In this document: positions 1 through 8,239 of the stretch, in pieces | Layout: every line of letters starts with the position of its first letter | Numbering within the stretch: position 1 is the stretch's first letter | DNA from: an uncultured Aquimarina sp. | GTDB lineage: Bacteria > Bacteroidota > Bacteroidia > Flavobacteriales > Flavobacteriaceae | Reading direction: 5' to 3' | DNA length: 64,000 nt | NCBI GenBank assembly: GCA_947498775.1 | Contig: CANMLL010000001.1 | Span: forward strand, 1 to 64,000 | Program-made: the position numbers and the translations under genes | The notes under the pieces: model-generated | Database searches by the model: none | The model's input: the letters and a program-made list of their open reading frames with translations, nothing else | What the model was told of the DNA's origin: nothing

Positions 1-2859
1 GTGATACCGATAAAAAAATGTGTTAATGTTGACAGGTTCGGGAATTTAACCTATGTGATCCCACCAAAAGTGGATGTCACCGATGGTATCTCTGATACCG
101 AGCTTGCCGAACTCTGTTATCAGTACAAATACGATTATAGAAACCGATTGATCGAGAAGAAGATCCCAGGCAAAGGAGATACAGATACGTGGGAATCCAT
201 TGTTTATAATAAGTTAGACCAACCTGTATTAACCCAAGACCCCAATCAAAAAGCAATAAACGAATGGCTCTTTACCAAGTATGATGCTTTTGGCAGGGTA
301 GCCTATACAGGTAAGTTAACAGCTACTAAAGCAAGAAGTGTACTGCAGGAGGAAGCTACGTCTTATACTGATGATTTATGGGTAACAAGAGGAAGTGCAG
401 TATTGATTGGTGGAGTAACAATGTATTACAACAATGGGGGCTATCCCAATGCTCAAAATGCAGAAGTGCTAACGATCAATTACTATGACGATTATGAGTT
501 TGACATGGTGGGGATCAATAATCCAGGTACGGTCTACGGGGTAGGCACCAGCGATCGTACCCGATCCCTTGCTACGGGAAGCAAGGTAAAGGTGTTAGGG
601 ACATCCTATTGGACTACCTCGGTGACTTATTATGATAAAAAGGCAAGACCGATCTATGTGGCTAGTATCAATGAGTACCTTAATACCACTGATATTGTAG
701 AAACCAAGCTAGATTTTGTGGGTAAAGTAGAAGAAACCACTACAATACACCGCAAAACGGGACATGAAGAGATCAAAACGGTAGATACTTTTACCTATGA
801 TCATATGGGCAGGCTTACCAAACAAACCCAAAAGATCAATAATCAGGATACAGAGCAAATTGCTGCTAACCAATATGATGACCTGGGGCAATTAGTGACC
901 AAAAACGTTGGAGGCACTTCGAGCACTGAGGCTACTCGAAGTGCGGGCCTACAACAAGTAGACTACCAATACAATATCCGAGGTTGGCTTAAAGGGATCA
1001 ACGATGTGGATAATATCGGGAATGATGTATTTGCTTTTGGGATTAGCTACAACGACCCCAACATATCCGGTATTGGAGTTACTCCATTGTACAATGGTAA
1101 TATTAGTGAGACCCAATGGAAAACAGCCAACGATAATAAAAAAAGAGGCTATGGGTATTTGTATGATGATTTAAATAGACTAAAGATTTCCCGCTATACC
1201 GATAATATGAGTACATATACAGGTCAGTATAATACAGCGTATTCGTATGATAAGGTAGGCAATATGTTGACTCTTTTCAGAAATACCACCAATGGATCAG
1301 GTTCTTACGTTCAGATAGATAGTTTAACGTATGGGTATGCAAATACAAGTAACAAGTTGTTGTCTGTCACGGATAATAATTCTTCAACAGAAGGGTTTAA
1401 TGATAGAAACAAAACAGGAGATGATTACGCCTACGATGCCAATGGCAACATGATCCTGGATCAAAACAAAGGCATCTCAAACATTACCTACAACCATTTA
1501 AACTTGCCAGAAATAGTTTCGATCTCAAACAATGAAGGAACAGGAACAATTTCTTATATTTACGATGCCACTGGAGCGAAATTAAAGAAGATTGTGACAG
1601 AGGGAGGTTCTTTAACAACAGAGTATGCGGGTAACTACGTTTATAAGAATGGTACTCTTGAATTCTTTAACCATCCAGAGGGGATTGTAGAGAAAGAAGC
1701 TGATGGGTATAAATATGTCTATCAATTTAAGGATCATCTGGGTAATATTAGATTATCCTACAAGGATGCCAATAAAGATGGTACCATAACCCAGGATGAG
1801 ATTGTACAAGAAAAGAATTATTATCCCTTTGGGCTTGAACATCGCGGCTATAACTCCTTGATTACAGGAAGGAAACATCCGTATGGATATAATGGTCAAG
1901 AATTTGATGAGAGTTTAGGTTTAAATGTTTCTGAAATGACTTTTAGACAATATGATCCAGCTATTGGTAGGTTTAATGTTATAGATGCAGCGGCAGAATT
2001 AGCACAAAACTGGACACCTTATCGTTTTGGTTTTAATAATCCTGTATTATTTAGTGATCCATCTGGGTTATGGGAAATAAAAGATGGTAATTGGTATACA
2101 AATGATGCAAAAGATATATCACGCTTTATTGATATGCTAGGGTTTGAAGAAGCAAATAACGGTGAAGGTGCATCTATAGGACAAGTTGATCAGTTTATTA
2201 GTGAAGAAGCAAGAGGCTCAGGAGGTAGATTAAGCGATGGTAGTCAATTACTTGATAGCGAAACTATAGTTGCTAATAGTAACGGTGAATCAAAAGGTTT
2301 TAGTGATAGGCAAGCTGCTCATATATCTGACCAACACGACCGTTACAGTAACGATTGGAGAAATGAAGCGTCTATCAATTATCATAGCGATTCTTGGATT
2401 CCACAAATTTATTCATATAATTATTTTAGAGAAAGAGATTGGGCAGATAATGGAGGAAGTTTTCCTGGTGTTAAACTCGGAGCCTTTGCAGCAGGTAAAG
2501 TAAGTAATGCCTTATACAATGCTAGTGGTTGGTATAGTTTTACTCAAGGGAAACGATATGGTCTTGGTTTTCAAGGTAATCAATATACAGAACGAAAAGT
2601 AACTATAGGCAATTTGTCTAAATGGTTAAATGTGGGAGGAAAAATGTTAGGAGCATATGGTTTATATGGCAATTATAGTGAATGGAATAGTGGTAAACTT
2701 ACAGGAGCAGGAGCAGCCTATATTGGTGGTGGTAACGCAGCAGCCTTGGGATCAAAAAATCCAGCTGTTGGGGCTTGGGCTCTAGGTACGGGTATTGGTA
2801 AATCTATTGTTGAAAGTAGTTGGTATTATCAAGCTGTCCATAGTAATAATGACTATTAA
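1..2859 (+). CDS. RHS repeat-associated core domain protein with variable C-terminal toxin region (5' part outside window)
   Basis: RHS/YD-repeat proteins build a hollow shell that carries a C-terminal toxin used against competing cells. The 952 residues in view contain YD-type repeats (YDxxGR/N patterns, for example around residues 92, 268, 388 and 479) and end in the RHS core hallmark near residues 640-690 (RQYDPAIGRFNVID then PYRFGFNNPVLFSDPSG). After that the protein changes to a unique tail of about 260 residues, rich in Gly/Ala near its end, which I could not assign to a toxin family. The reading frame is open to base 1 and starts there with GTG inside an ongoing repeat, so the gene almost certainly begins upstream. 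Two small ORFs follow on the same strand, as expected for immunity genes. The family call is firm; the toxin activity is unknown. Confidence 0.9.
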   Translation: MIPIKKCVNVDRFGNLTYVIPPKVDVTDGISDTELAELCYQYKYDYRNRLIEKKIPGKGDTDTWESIVYNKLDQPVLTQDPNQKAINEWLFTKYDAFGRVAYTGKLTATKARSVLQEEATSYTDDLWVTRGSAVLIGGVTMYYNNGGYPNAQNAEVLTINYYDDYEFDMVGINNPGTVYGVGTSDRTRSLATGSKVKVLGTSYWTTSVTYYDKKARPIYVASINEYLNTTDIVETKLDFVGKVEETTTIHRKTGHEEIKTVDTFTYDHMGRLTKQTQKINNQDTEQIAANQYDDLGQLVTKNVGGTSSTEATRSAGLQQVDYQYNIRGWLKGINDVDNIGNDVFAFGISYNDPNISGIGVTPLYNGNISETQWKTANDNKKRGYGYLYDDLNRLKISRYTDNMSTYTGQYNTAYSYDKVGNMLTLFRNTTNGSGSYVQIDSLTYGYANTSNKLLSVTDNNSSTEGFNDRNKTGDDYAYDANGNMILDQNKGISNITYNHLNLPEIVSISNNEGTGTISYIYDATGAKLKKIVTEGGSLTTEYAGNYVYKNGTLEFFNHPEGIVEKEADGYKYVYQFKDHLGNIRLSYKDANKDGTITQDEIVQEKNYYPFGLEHRGYNSLITGRKHPYGYNGQEFDESLGLNVSEMTFRQYDPAIGRFNVIDAAAELAQNWTPYRFGFNNPVLFSDPSGLWEIKDGNWYTNDAKDISRFIDMLGFEEANNGEGASIGQVDQFISEEARGSGGRLSDGSQLLDSETIVANSNGESKGFSDRQAAHISDQHDRYSNDWRNEASINYHSDSWIPQIYSYNYFRERDWADNGGSFPGVKLGAFAAGKVSNALYNASGWYSFTQGKRYGLGFQGNQYTERKVTIGNLSKWLNVGGKMLGAYGLYGNYSEWNSGKLTGAGAAYIGGGNAAALGSKNPAVGAWALGTGIGKSIVESSWYYQAVHSNNDY

Positions 2860-2871
2860 TTAATATTTTTT

Positions 2872-3270
2872 ATGTACTACTATTTTTTTTACTTTTTATA
2901 TTCTTACTATGATAGTACAAAGAAATGGCAAGAAGCAAAAGTGCCTTATCTATCGAGTATATTAGTTATCTCGGTACTACAAATGTTCAATTATATTTTT
3001 ATACGAGATCTAATTATGTTTCATATAAAAGGAATTAAGTATGAGAATTTTGCTTATGAAAATTTGATAGTACCTTCTATATTTATAGTATTAAACTATC
3101 TCTATTTTAATTATAATAGTCGTAGTAAAAAAATACTAAAACAGTTTGGAAAGAGAACTAAAGAAGATAAACGTCCTTATTGGATATTTAGTTGGATTTA
3201 TATAATCCTGACAGTAATTTTAGTAATTGCTATGGGATATTCTGTACGTAATAATATACGATGGTTTTAG
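2872..3270 (+). CDS. Small membrane protein, candidate immunity protein for the RHS toxin
   Basis: The protein has 132 residues with three hydrophobic stretches (about 24-42, 64-78 and 105-123) separated by Lys/Arg-rich loops. I do not recognise a family. It starts 12 bp after the RHS stop codon, so it is almost certainly co-transcribed, and a strong terminator follows at 3295-3325. This is the normal position of an immunity gene for a polymorphic toxin. A multi-span membrane protein would fit a toxin tail that acts on membranes, but that is inference. Base composition is very AT-rich, as is typical of RHS toxin/immunity cassettes. Confidence 0.6.
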   Translation: MYYYFFYFLYSYYDSTKKWQEAKVPYLSSILVISVLQMFNYIFIRDLIMFHIKGIKYENFAYENLIVPSIFIVLNYLYFNYNSRSKKILKQFGKRTKEDKRPYWIFSWIYIILTVILVIAMGYSVRNNIRWF

Positions 3271-3294
3271 TATTAAACTGAATTTTAATTATAG

Positions 3295-3335
3295 TAAGCC
3301 ACAGAAGAAAAACTTCTGTGGCTTATATTTTTAAT
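3295..3335 (+). terminator. Rho-independent terminator after the RHS cassette
   Basis: There is a perfect 13-bp stem (TAAGCCACAGAAG / CTTCTGTGGCTTA) with an AAAAA loop at 3295-3325, followed by a T-rich tract. It separates the RHS/immunity pair from the MORN lipoprotein gene. Confidence 0.85.
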
Positions 3336-3346
3336 CAAGATAAATT

Positions 3347-4051
3347 ATGAAATATTTATTAAAGAGTTTATTTATAATCATATGCTTTTCTGTTATTAGT
3401 TGTTCTTTTTTTGACAATAGCTTAAAAACAGAACATTACGAAAATGGAACTATTAAAGCTATTGGTTATAATAAAAAAGGAAAAAAAGATGGTGTATGGG
3501 CTTTTCATTCTGAGGATGGGAAATTTTTAGACTCTATTAATTATGTTGACGGCACTAAACAAGGTTTAATAAAAAAATACCGGGTAAATAGTCATCTATC
3601 AAAAAAAGGGTACTATGAAAACGGTAAAAAAGATGGTGTATGGGAATCATATCATAGAGATGGGGCTGTTCATATTAGAGAAAAATACAAGAATGGTACT
3701 CCAATTGATGAGATAGTTTATTATTACCCCAACGAAACCCCTAAAATGATAACACCAATCCAAAACGGAAAGCCACACGGAAAACAGAAAGAGTATTATC
3801 CTAGTGGTAAGTTATCAATATCTGGCTATTATCATAATGGTAGTAGAGATGCAGAATGGAAAGAATATGATGAGAGTGGGTTAATTAAAGAAATATATCA
3901 TTATCAAGGCGGGTTATGGCACGGAAGTTATGAGAAATATTATCCTAATGGCAATATAGCACAGAAAGGTCGTTATGAACTTGATAAGAAAGTCGGTACT
4001 TGGGAGTATTTTGATGATAATGGTATTGTTATATCCACAGAAAAACACTAA
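3347..4051 (+). CDS. MORN-repeat lipoprotein (YwqK-like)
   Basis: The protein has 234 residues. The N-terminus has a hydrophobic signal ending in a lipobox (VISC, Cys about residue 19), so it is probably an outer-membrane or periplasmic lipoprotein. The rest is a run of about seven MORN-type repeats of the pattern Y-x-N-G-x...K-x-G-x-W (for example ENGKKDGVWESYHRDG and YPSGKLSISGYYHNG). Proteins of this build are often annotated as YwqK-family antitoxins and are common beside RHS or polymorphic toxin genes in Bacteroidota. Whether it protects against the upstream toxin cannot be told from sequence. It has its own transcription unit after the terminator at 3295. Confidence 0.75.
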   Translation: MKYLLKSLFIIICFSVISCSFFDNSLKTEHYENGTIKAIGYNKKGKKDGVWAFHSEDGKFLDSINYVDGTKQGLIKKYRVNSHLSKKGYYENGKKDGVWESYHRDGAVHIREKYKNGTPIDEIVYYYPNETPKMITPIQNGKPHGKQKEYYPSGKLSISGYYHNGSRDAEWKEYDESGLIKEIYHYQGGLWHGSYEKYYPNGNIAQKGRYELDKKVGTWEYFDDNGIVISTEKH

Positions 4052-4108
4052 TTAGAAATGTTTTTATGCGATCGATTTAAGTTTTACGGCTTTGATAAGG
4101 TTATCAAT

Positions 4109-4127
4109 CCCCCGCTAGCGCGAGAAC
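4109..4127. repeat. Left half of a REP-like palindrome split by the IS element
   Basis: The sequence CCCCCGCTAGCGCGAGAAC lies directly outside the IS left end. Joined to the sequence beyond the IS right end (5570-5585, TTGCGCCATCGGGGGG) it forms an imperfect hairpin (CCCCCG/CGGGGG and GCGC/GCGC stems) with the loop around GAGAACTT. The IS sits in that loop. Confidence 0.6.
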
Positions 4128-5565
4128 AATGTCATTAAGTTAAGGGATTGTCATATGCTATCTTTTTGATTTTTAGTTATTTTAGGTTTTATTCGGGAAC
4201 GATATTTTCCAGAATTTCGTTTAAAAGATCTATTAGGTCTTATCGGTACTTGATGCTCAAGAAGTAATTCTTTAATTTGCTTGACTACATTTTCCATTGA
4301 ACTTTCAGTAATAAAGAGTTCTAATATTCTATTTTTTAAAAGCCCATACGATATGCTTGTGTTGATTTTATAATCATATTTTCTTTCTTGATTTTGAGTG
4401 GTAATTTCATCTTCTATCTCGCTTACTAATAACGTTTGTATATTGCTAATAAACAAGGCTGCATAAAAGTCTTGTTGTATACTTTGTTTGGAATATCCAG
4501 AAAAGTGTTCTACTTTAAGTTTGTTCTTTAACTCATCATAAAAAGTTTCTACTTCCCATCTTTTTCCATATAATTTTTTAAAATCAGTATTAGGATGTTT
4601 TTTGACATCCATTAATGAAGTCATTAAAATTTCAACCTGGCCTTTGGGTAGCTCTACTCGTACTAACCTCAATTGTATAGGCGTATCTTTTTTATAGGTT
4701 TTATCCGATAGTTTAGTATTCTTTCCTGGGAAAATGGAAACAACTTTTGATCTCTTTTTACTTTTTTCAAAATCAATGGTTACTTGACTGAAACTAACTT
4801 TGACTCGCATCAAGTAATCCAAACCATTGGTAATGTGTTGGTGTATAAAATTGTAAGATGGGTAACCTCGGTCATAAATCAGTAAATCTCCTTTTTGACA
4901 GTATGATAGATGTGATAAGGCTAATGCTCTTTCCCCTTGTTGTAAGGGTGCTAATATTCCATCTAGTACATAGTTATTTTCTACATCGTAAAGAATAGAA
5001 CATCTTGCTTGAACAACACTTGTGTTAGACTGATTCTTAGTTTCTCCATATAATTGTTTTAATTCTTCAGTAATGGGTAAGGTAATTCTAGAACCCTCTA
5101 CAGCAAGAACCCTAAATCCTTTCCATTTCTTTATTAACAAATCATTATCGGTGTAAAACTCTGTTATCAAAGTCTGAGAAAGATGCTTAAAAACTGTTGG
5201 TTTGATCTTCATTCGTGCTTGGACAAAAGCACTTTTTGAGAACTTCTTTGAAGATCCTAGTTTGAAGAAATTTACAAAATTGTCAATTTCAATAGATAAA
5301 CTTTTTCTTAACATGTTTAACATGAACAACAAGATATGGGGAAATTGTTGTTTTCTAGTTCTAATAAAACATTTTTTTGATACTCGAAATTCATGTTTTA
5401 GTGACTCGCCGAACAGTTCTGATTTTAATTTTTCAAAAATAAAAACCGCAGTTTTTTTTCATGCTAATAAGTAGTTGATTACTACTTAAATATACGAAAA
5501 AATCAATCGATAAACAATTTAAATAACTGAAAATCAATATTCTAAATACTTAACTTAATGACATT
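4128..5565. mobile_element. IS4-type insertion sequence, apparently complete
   Basis: This is a 1,438-bp element with 17-bp perfect terminal inverted repeats (AATGTCATTAAGTTAAG at 4128-4144 and its complement at 5549-5565) and a single intact transposase gene on the minus strand. The tetranucleotide GAAC flanks both ends (4124-4127 and 5566-5569) and reads as a 4-bp target duplication. Intact ends and gene suggest a recent insertion. The exact IS name cannot be given without a database search. Confidence 0.85.
4151..5332 (-). CDS. IS4-family DDE transposase
   Basis: This 393-residue transposase has a DDE catalytic core. The likely first Asp is in the AVEGSRITLP segment region (about 90-100), the second Asp is in LLIYDRGYPSYNF (about 150-160), and the third is the Y-(2)-R-(3)-E-(6)-K signature in YGKRWEVETFYDELKNKLK (about 255-275), which is diagnostic of the IS4 group. 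It carries out cut-and-paste transposition of its own element. The reading frame is uninterrupted, and the only gene in the element ends 24 bp from the left inverted repeat. Confidence 0.9.
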   Translation of the reverse strand: MLFMLNMLRKSLSIEIDNFVNFFKLGSSKKFSKSAFVQARMKIKPTVFKHLSQTLITEFYTDNDLLIKKWKGFRVLAVEGSRITLPITEELKQLYGETKNQSNTSVVQARCSILYDVENNYVLDGILAPLQQGERALALSHLSYCQKGDLLIYDRGYPSYNFIHQHITNGLDYLMRVKVSFSQVTIDFEKSKKRSKVVSIFPGKNTKLSDKTYKKDTPIQLRLVRVELPKGQVEILMTSLMDVKKHPNTDFKKLYGKRWEVETFYDELKNKLKVEHFSGYSKQSIQQDFYAALFISNIQTLLVSEIEDEITTQNQERKYDYKINTSISYGLLKNRILELFITESSMENVVKQIKELLLEHQVPIRPNRSFKRNSGKYRSRIKPKITKNQKDSI

Positions 5566-5569
5566 GAAC

Positions 5570-5585
5570 TTGCGCCATCGGGGGG
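5570..5585. repeat. Right half of the split REP-like palindrome
   Basis: TTGCGCCATCGGGGGG pairs with 4109-4122 once the IS element and one GAAC copy are removed. A second partial copy of the same motif (GCGCCATCGGG) lies at about 5711-5721, without its partner arm. Confidence 0.55.
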
Positions 5586-5620
5586 TAGATATCCCTGTTT
5601 TTATTTTTTGGATAAAAAAA

Positions 5621-5686
5621 TTAAGCTGCTTTTAGCCTTTCCAAAACCATTCTTCTTCCGATCTCAAATGCATTTGTGGTTAAAGC
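5621..5686 (-). pseudogene. Coding remnant, C-terminal 21 codons (copy 1)
   Basis: On the minus strand this stretch reads ALTTNAFEIGRRMVLERLKAA followed by stop. A related tail is encoded at 6530-6610; both share the pattern T-x-NA-(F/L)-EIGRRM. I do not recognise the family. The matching ends suggest the 3' ends of two copies of one gene family whose bodies are gone. Confidence 0.45.
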
Positions 5687-5771
5687 CCTAAGGATTTAAG
5701 GTGTAAATCCGCGCCATCGGGTTTTCCACAAAAAACATAAAATGAGTTAATAATATTAAACTATCTTTGTT

Positions 5772-6038
5772 ATGAATGTAAAAATGAATGTTATGGATTT
5801 ACAGGCAGATCTTAAATGGATATTGGAGGAGTTGAAAGATGTAAAAGATCCTACACTTATTGAAGCCTTTAAAAATATGCTACAATATAGAAGAGAAGCT
5901 ATAAAGTCAGCGTATCACATATCAGATGAGCATAAAAAAATCTTAGATCAACGCTTAGCAGATCACAAAGCAAATCCTAAAAGTGGCAGAAGTTGGAAAG
6001 AAGTGAAATCTGATCTACAGGCAAAGCATGAGATATAA
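5772..6038 (+). CDS. ParD-like antitoxin (unstable-antitoxin/addiction module family)
   Basis: The protein has 88 residues and is highly charged and helical. It starts MNVKMNVMDLQADLKWILEEL and ends in the ISDEHKKILDQRLADHKANPKSGRSWKEV segment typical of the addiction-module antitoxin family (Unstable_antitox type): the C-terminal part, with its NP-x-S-G-x-SWxEV stretch, wraps the partner toxin. Its stop codon overlaps the start of the ParE-like toxin reading frame (ATG at 6028), the classic toxin-antitoxin arrangement. The toxin frame is broken here (see next entry), so the antitoxin is intact without a full-length cognate toxin. Confidence 0.8.
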   Translation: MNVKMNVMDLQADLKWILEELKDVKDPTLIEAFKNMLQYRREAIKSAYHISDEHKKILDQRLADHKANPKSGRSWKEVKSDLQAKHEI

Positions 6039-6305
6039 GCTGATTATTAAACCTGGAGCAGACTAGATATAGCAGATGCCCTTGATTGGTATGCAGAAAA
6101 CACAGAACTATCACCAGAATTACTTACTGAAATAGATGAAGTTCTAAGCAGAATAGAAACTGACCCTGATAACTTCCAGAAACGATATAAAGACATCAGA
6201 ATTGTATTTACAGATCGCTTCCGTTATGGAGTTCATTATACGGTAGAAGATAAAACAATGTATGTACATGCTGTATTACATACGAGTAGAAAACCAAGAG
6301 AATAA
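6028..6305 (+). pseudogene. ParE/RelE-type toxin, broken by a 1-nt deletion
   Basis: Translation from ATG 6028 gives MRYKLIIKPGAD then TAG. In the next frame the sequence continues IADALDWYAENTELSPELLTE ... and ends ..YVHAVLHTSRKPRE with stop at 6303-6305. The two parts fit a ParE/RelE toxin: N-terminal beta strand, two helices, then the RxxYxxxF/Y-like core and a final AVLHTSR(K)P strand. Restoring one A at about 6070 (GCA GAA CTA GAT ATA GCA) gives one continuous frame of 92 codons. The length of 278 nt is one short of a multiple of three, consistent with a single deletion. Confidence 0.85.
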
Positions 6306-6388
6306 AGCCTCGTTGCTCCTTACAGTTCCAGCTCGCTAGAAAATCAAGGCCTATTCAGGAGTAAGTCACTTTTAAGTTATATTTTCAC

Positions 6389-6435
6389 AAAAACTCGTTC
6401 ATAAAATTGATTTATGGGTGAGTTTTTTGTTTTTG
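6389..6435 (+). terminator. Terminator downstream of the toxin-antitoxin pair
   Basis: A long stem (AAAAACTCGTTCATAAA against TTTATGGGTGAGTTTTT, with three G-U pairs) with an ATTGA loop is followed by a T-rich run. The position, 84 bp after the toxin stop, fits the 3' end of that operon. Confidence 0.7.
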
Positions 6436-6529
6436 TAACTGTGATTTATTTTGATTTCCATCCATATTGTTGATTTGGATGAAAATTGGACATATGTATC
6501 CCTTAAAATTTTATCTTTTTTAATTTTTT

Positions 6530-6610
6530 TTAGCCTGTTTTTGCGAGTTGGTTTTCTTGTTCTTGATACATCCTTCTTCCAATTTCAAGTGCGTTGGCGG
6601 TATGGATTCC
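6530..6610 (-). pseudogene. Coding remnant, C-terminal 26 codons (copy 2)
   Basis: On the minus strand this reads GIHTANALEIGRRM followed by YQEQENQLAKTG and stop. It parallels the remnant at 5621-5686 in its TxNAxEIGRRM core. No start codon and no upstream body remain. Confidence 0.45.
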
Positions 6611-6801
6611 CTCTCCGAAGAGTAATTAAAAATAAAACGAAATGCTGCGCGAACGTCCCCCGACTTCGCGCAATGTTCAAATGCGATAAGTCAAAATATA
6701 GCAAAAACCCCGAATGGCGCCCGAATGAGTAATGTTAGCGCTCGAATCCTTTCGCGTGACGTTAAAGCTTGGCAGGGATAAGGTGATAAATAAAAGTAAA
6801 G

Positions 6802-6831
6802 ACCAGTTACAGAGATGTAGCTGGTTTTTTT
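6802..6831 (+). terminator. Terminator-like hairpin with no evident upstream gene
   Basis: ACCAGTTAC-AGAGAT-GTAGCTGGT followed by seven T residues (stem of 9 bp with one G-U pair). No ORF precedes it within several hundred bases, so it either ends a decayed gene or an unannotated RNA. Confidence 0.6.
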
Positions 6832-7203
6832 ATGTGTATGCTTTTCTATGAGTAGAATAGCACGCATTCTGTAGGTGGTAAAAAGCCACCAGAGGCGTCC
6901 AGATCAAATCTACGATACGATCATATAGGTCTAGTAGTATAACTACCCGTTATAATAATCACTCATTAGACATCAAAATTTTTGGATTGACTTCAAAAAT
7001 CCTTAGAACAAATTCGCTCATTTTTGTGTAGTTGATCTTATAATCATTACCCCATAACGAAAAGTTGATGTTAAAGGGGATTTATCCCCCCTTAATCATC
7101 TTGATTGCCTCTAATTTTTTAGTAGGTTTGGTACTGGAAAAATTGAGTTACTAGTCAAGAAATCATTCAATAAATAAGAAAAAAAACAAAAAAAGGCGAG
7201 CCA

Positions 7204-7470
7204 ATGAATGTTATTATCAAACAAATAGAACTAATAGAACGTATCGATCAGCTAATTCATTTACAGTCTACGGGAAGCCCTGCAGAACTAGCCAATCGTT
7301 TGGATATTTCGAGAACAAAACTGTATCGTATCTTTAACACGATGAAGGATTTAAACGCTCCGATAACCTATGATGTAGCTGTACAAAGTTTTGTTTATTC
7401 AAAAGAGGTTGGTTTTCAGTTTGGGTTCTATTCACAAAACAAAGAAACCTTGGTACCCAATCACGGTTAA
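7204..7470 (+). CDS. Small helix-turn-helix protein
   Basis: The protein has 88 residues. Residues 8-50 form an HTH of the HTH_11/DeoR-like kind (IDQLIHLQSTGSPAELANRL-DISRTKLYRIFNTMK), with the recognition helix at about 36-48; the remainder is a short beta-rich extension. Stand-alone proteins of this size with this domain are common in Flavobacteriia and their function is unknown, with transcription regulation the obvious guess. It lies alone just outside the left end of the tRNA-Asn element. The overlapping frame 7391-7621 shows no family features and I do not call it. Confidence 0.65.
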   Translation: MNVIIKQIELIERIDQLIHLQSTGSPAELANRLDISRTKLYRIFNTMKDLNAPITYDVAVQSFVYSKEVGFQFGFYSQNKETLVPNHG

Positions 7471-7621
7471 GTTGGTGAGTGAATATAAGAAAAACCGGGT
7501 CTTAATAGTCGTCATTCTAAGAGAAGCAAAGGAATCTATTGAATTTAGATGTACTGATAAGCAGATTACTCTTCAGCCTCAGGTAGATCGTAAAGAATAT
7601 TTGCGTAAACACAACATTTAG

Positions 7622-8239
7622 TCTTGATCCGTTTTGATCTGCAAAATGCAAGCAAAAAACACCAAAAAGGGATTAAAATAAAAAAAGAGCTACGATTTTT
7701 GATCGTAACTCTCTCATTATTAAGCTCCCCTTAATATTGTATTGTCGAACCAATTTGATGAGGAATTGATGAGGTTTGCGTCTTTAGATGATACATTTTC
7801 TTAGAGTTTTAACCCTTTTTGCTTAGTAATAGAAAAATGAATTAACTACAAATTAAAATAAATTAGAATCTTTATTAATAAATGTGGTTTAATTTGATGA
7901 TTTTCAATATATTAGTACTTTTAGTTATAATCTCACCAGCCAAATTAATTTGTCGTATAGTATAGGGAATCGTTTTGAGCCAGTTATTGATAGTAAAAAT
8001 ACTTTGGTCTCATTTTTAGGACTTAATCTAGGTTTTGGGGCACCTAAAAAAGAAGATTTAAATATTCTTCAATATAAATAATAGAATTCTTATATCTCTT
8101 TTAAATTATCACAATAGTGATATTTATTATACCTAGGGTTTTATCATATTAAATAATATAGAAAATTTGAAAAATCATTGCGAATTTCTTTCAGTTTTAA
8201 ATTGTTTTATTATCTATATTGCGGGAATAAATAGTTTTT
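7622..8239. other. Non-coding stretch containing the left element end and the leader of the deaminase gene
   Basis: It holds the minus-strand terminator (7680-7715), the putative att core (7724-7730) and then about 500 bp of very AT-rich sequence with no convincing ORF upstream of the dCTP deaminase at 8240. AvcD-type deaminases are known to be preceded by a small inhibitory RNA in some systems. I see no clear hairpin-plus-T-run here that would mark such an RNA. Confidence 0.5.
7680..7715 (-). terminator. Terminator on the minus strand, probably the former tRNA-Asn terminator
   Basis: Reading the minus strand, a stem AGTTACGAT / ATCGTAGCT with a CAAAA loop is followed by TCTTTTTTTATTTT. It sits directly beyond a GGGGAGC sequence (minus strand, 7724-7730) that matches the 3' end of tRNA-Asn at 17909-17915, with no gene ending here. 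This is what would be left if an element had inserted at the tRNA 3' end and pushed the original terminator away. Confidence 0.6.

Larger units (their letters stand above)
6306..7203. other. Gene-poor, decayed stretch
   Basis: Apart from the terminator at 6389, the minus-strand coding remnant at 6530-6610 and a terminator-like hairpin at 6802-6831, I see no gene. The longest ORF here (6451-6732 +) has no family features and runs across the remnant on the opposite strand, so I treat it as spurious. The stretch 6650-6775 is locally richer in G+C and looks like the leftover of foreign or repeat DNA. Confidence 0.6.

Noticed and set aside
6451..6732. A 93-codon plus-strand ORF in the decayed stretch.
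   Set aside because: It has no family features, crosses the minus-strand remnant at 6530-6610 and a hairpin-rich stretch, and has no ribosome-binding context; it is more likely chance.
7391..7621. A 76-codon ORF overlapping and extending beyond the small HTH gene in another frame.
   Set aside because: The overlap part is a shadow of the HTH gene and the tail has no recognisable features.
7724..7770. A longer tRNA-Asn 3' duplicate at the left end of the element (GCTCCCC...GTCGAACCAA).
   Set aside because: Beyond GCTCCCC the match to the tRNA is only scattered (CGAACCA), so I claim only the 7-bp core.
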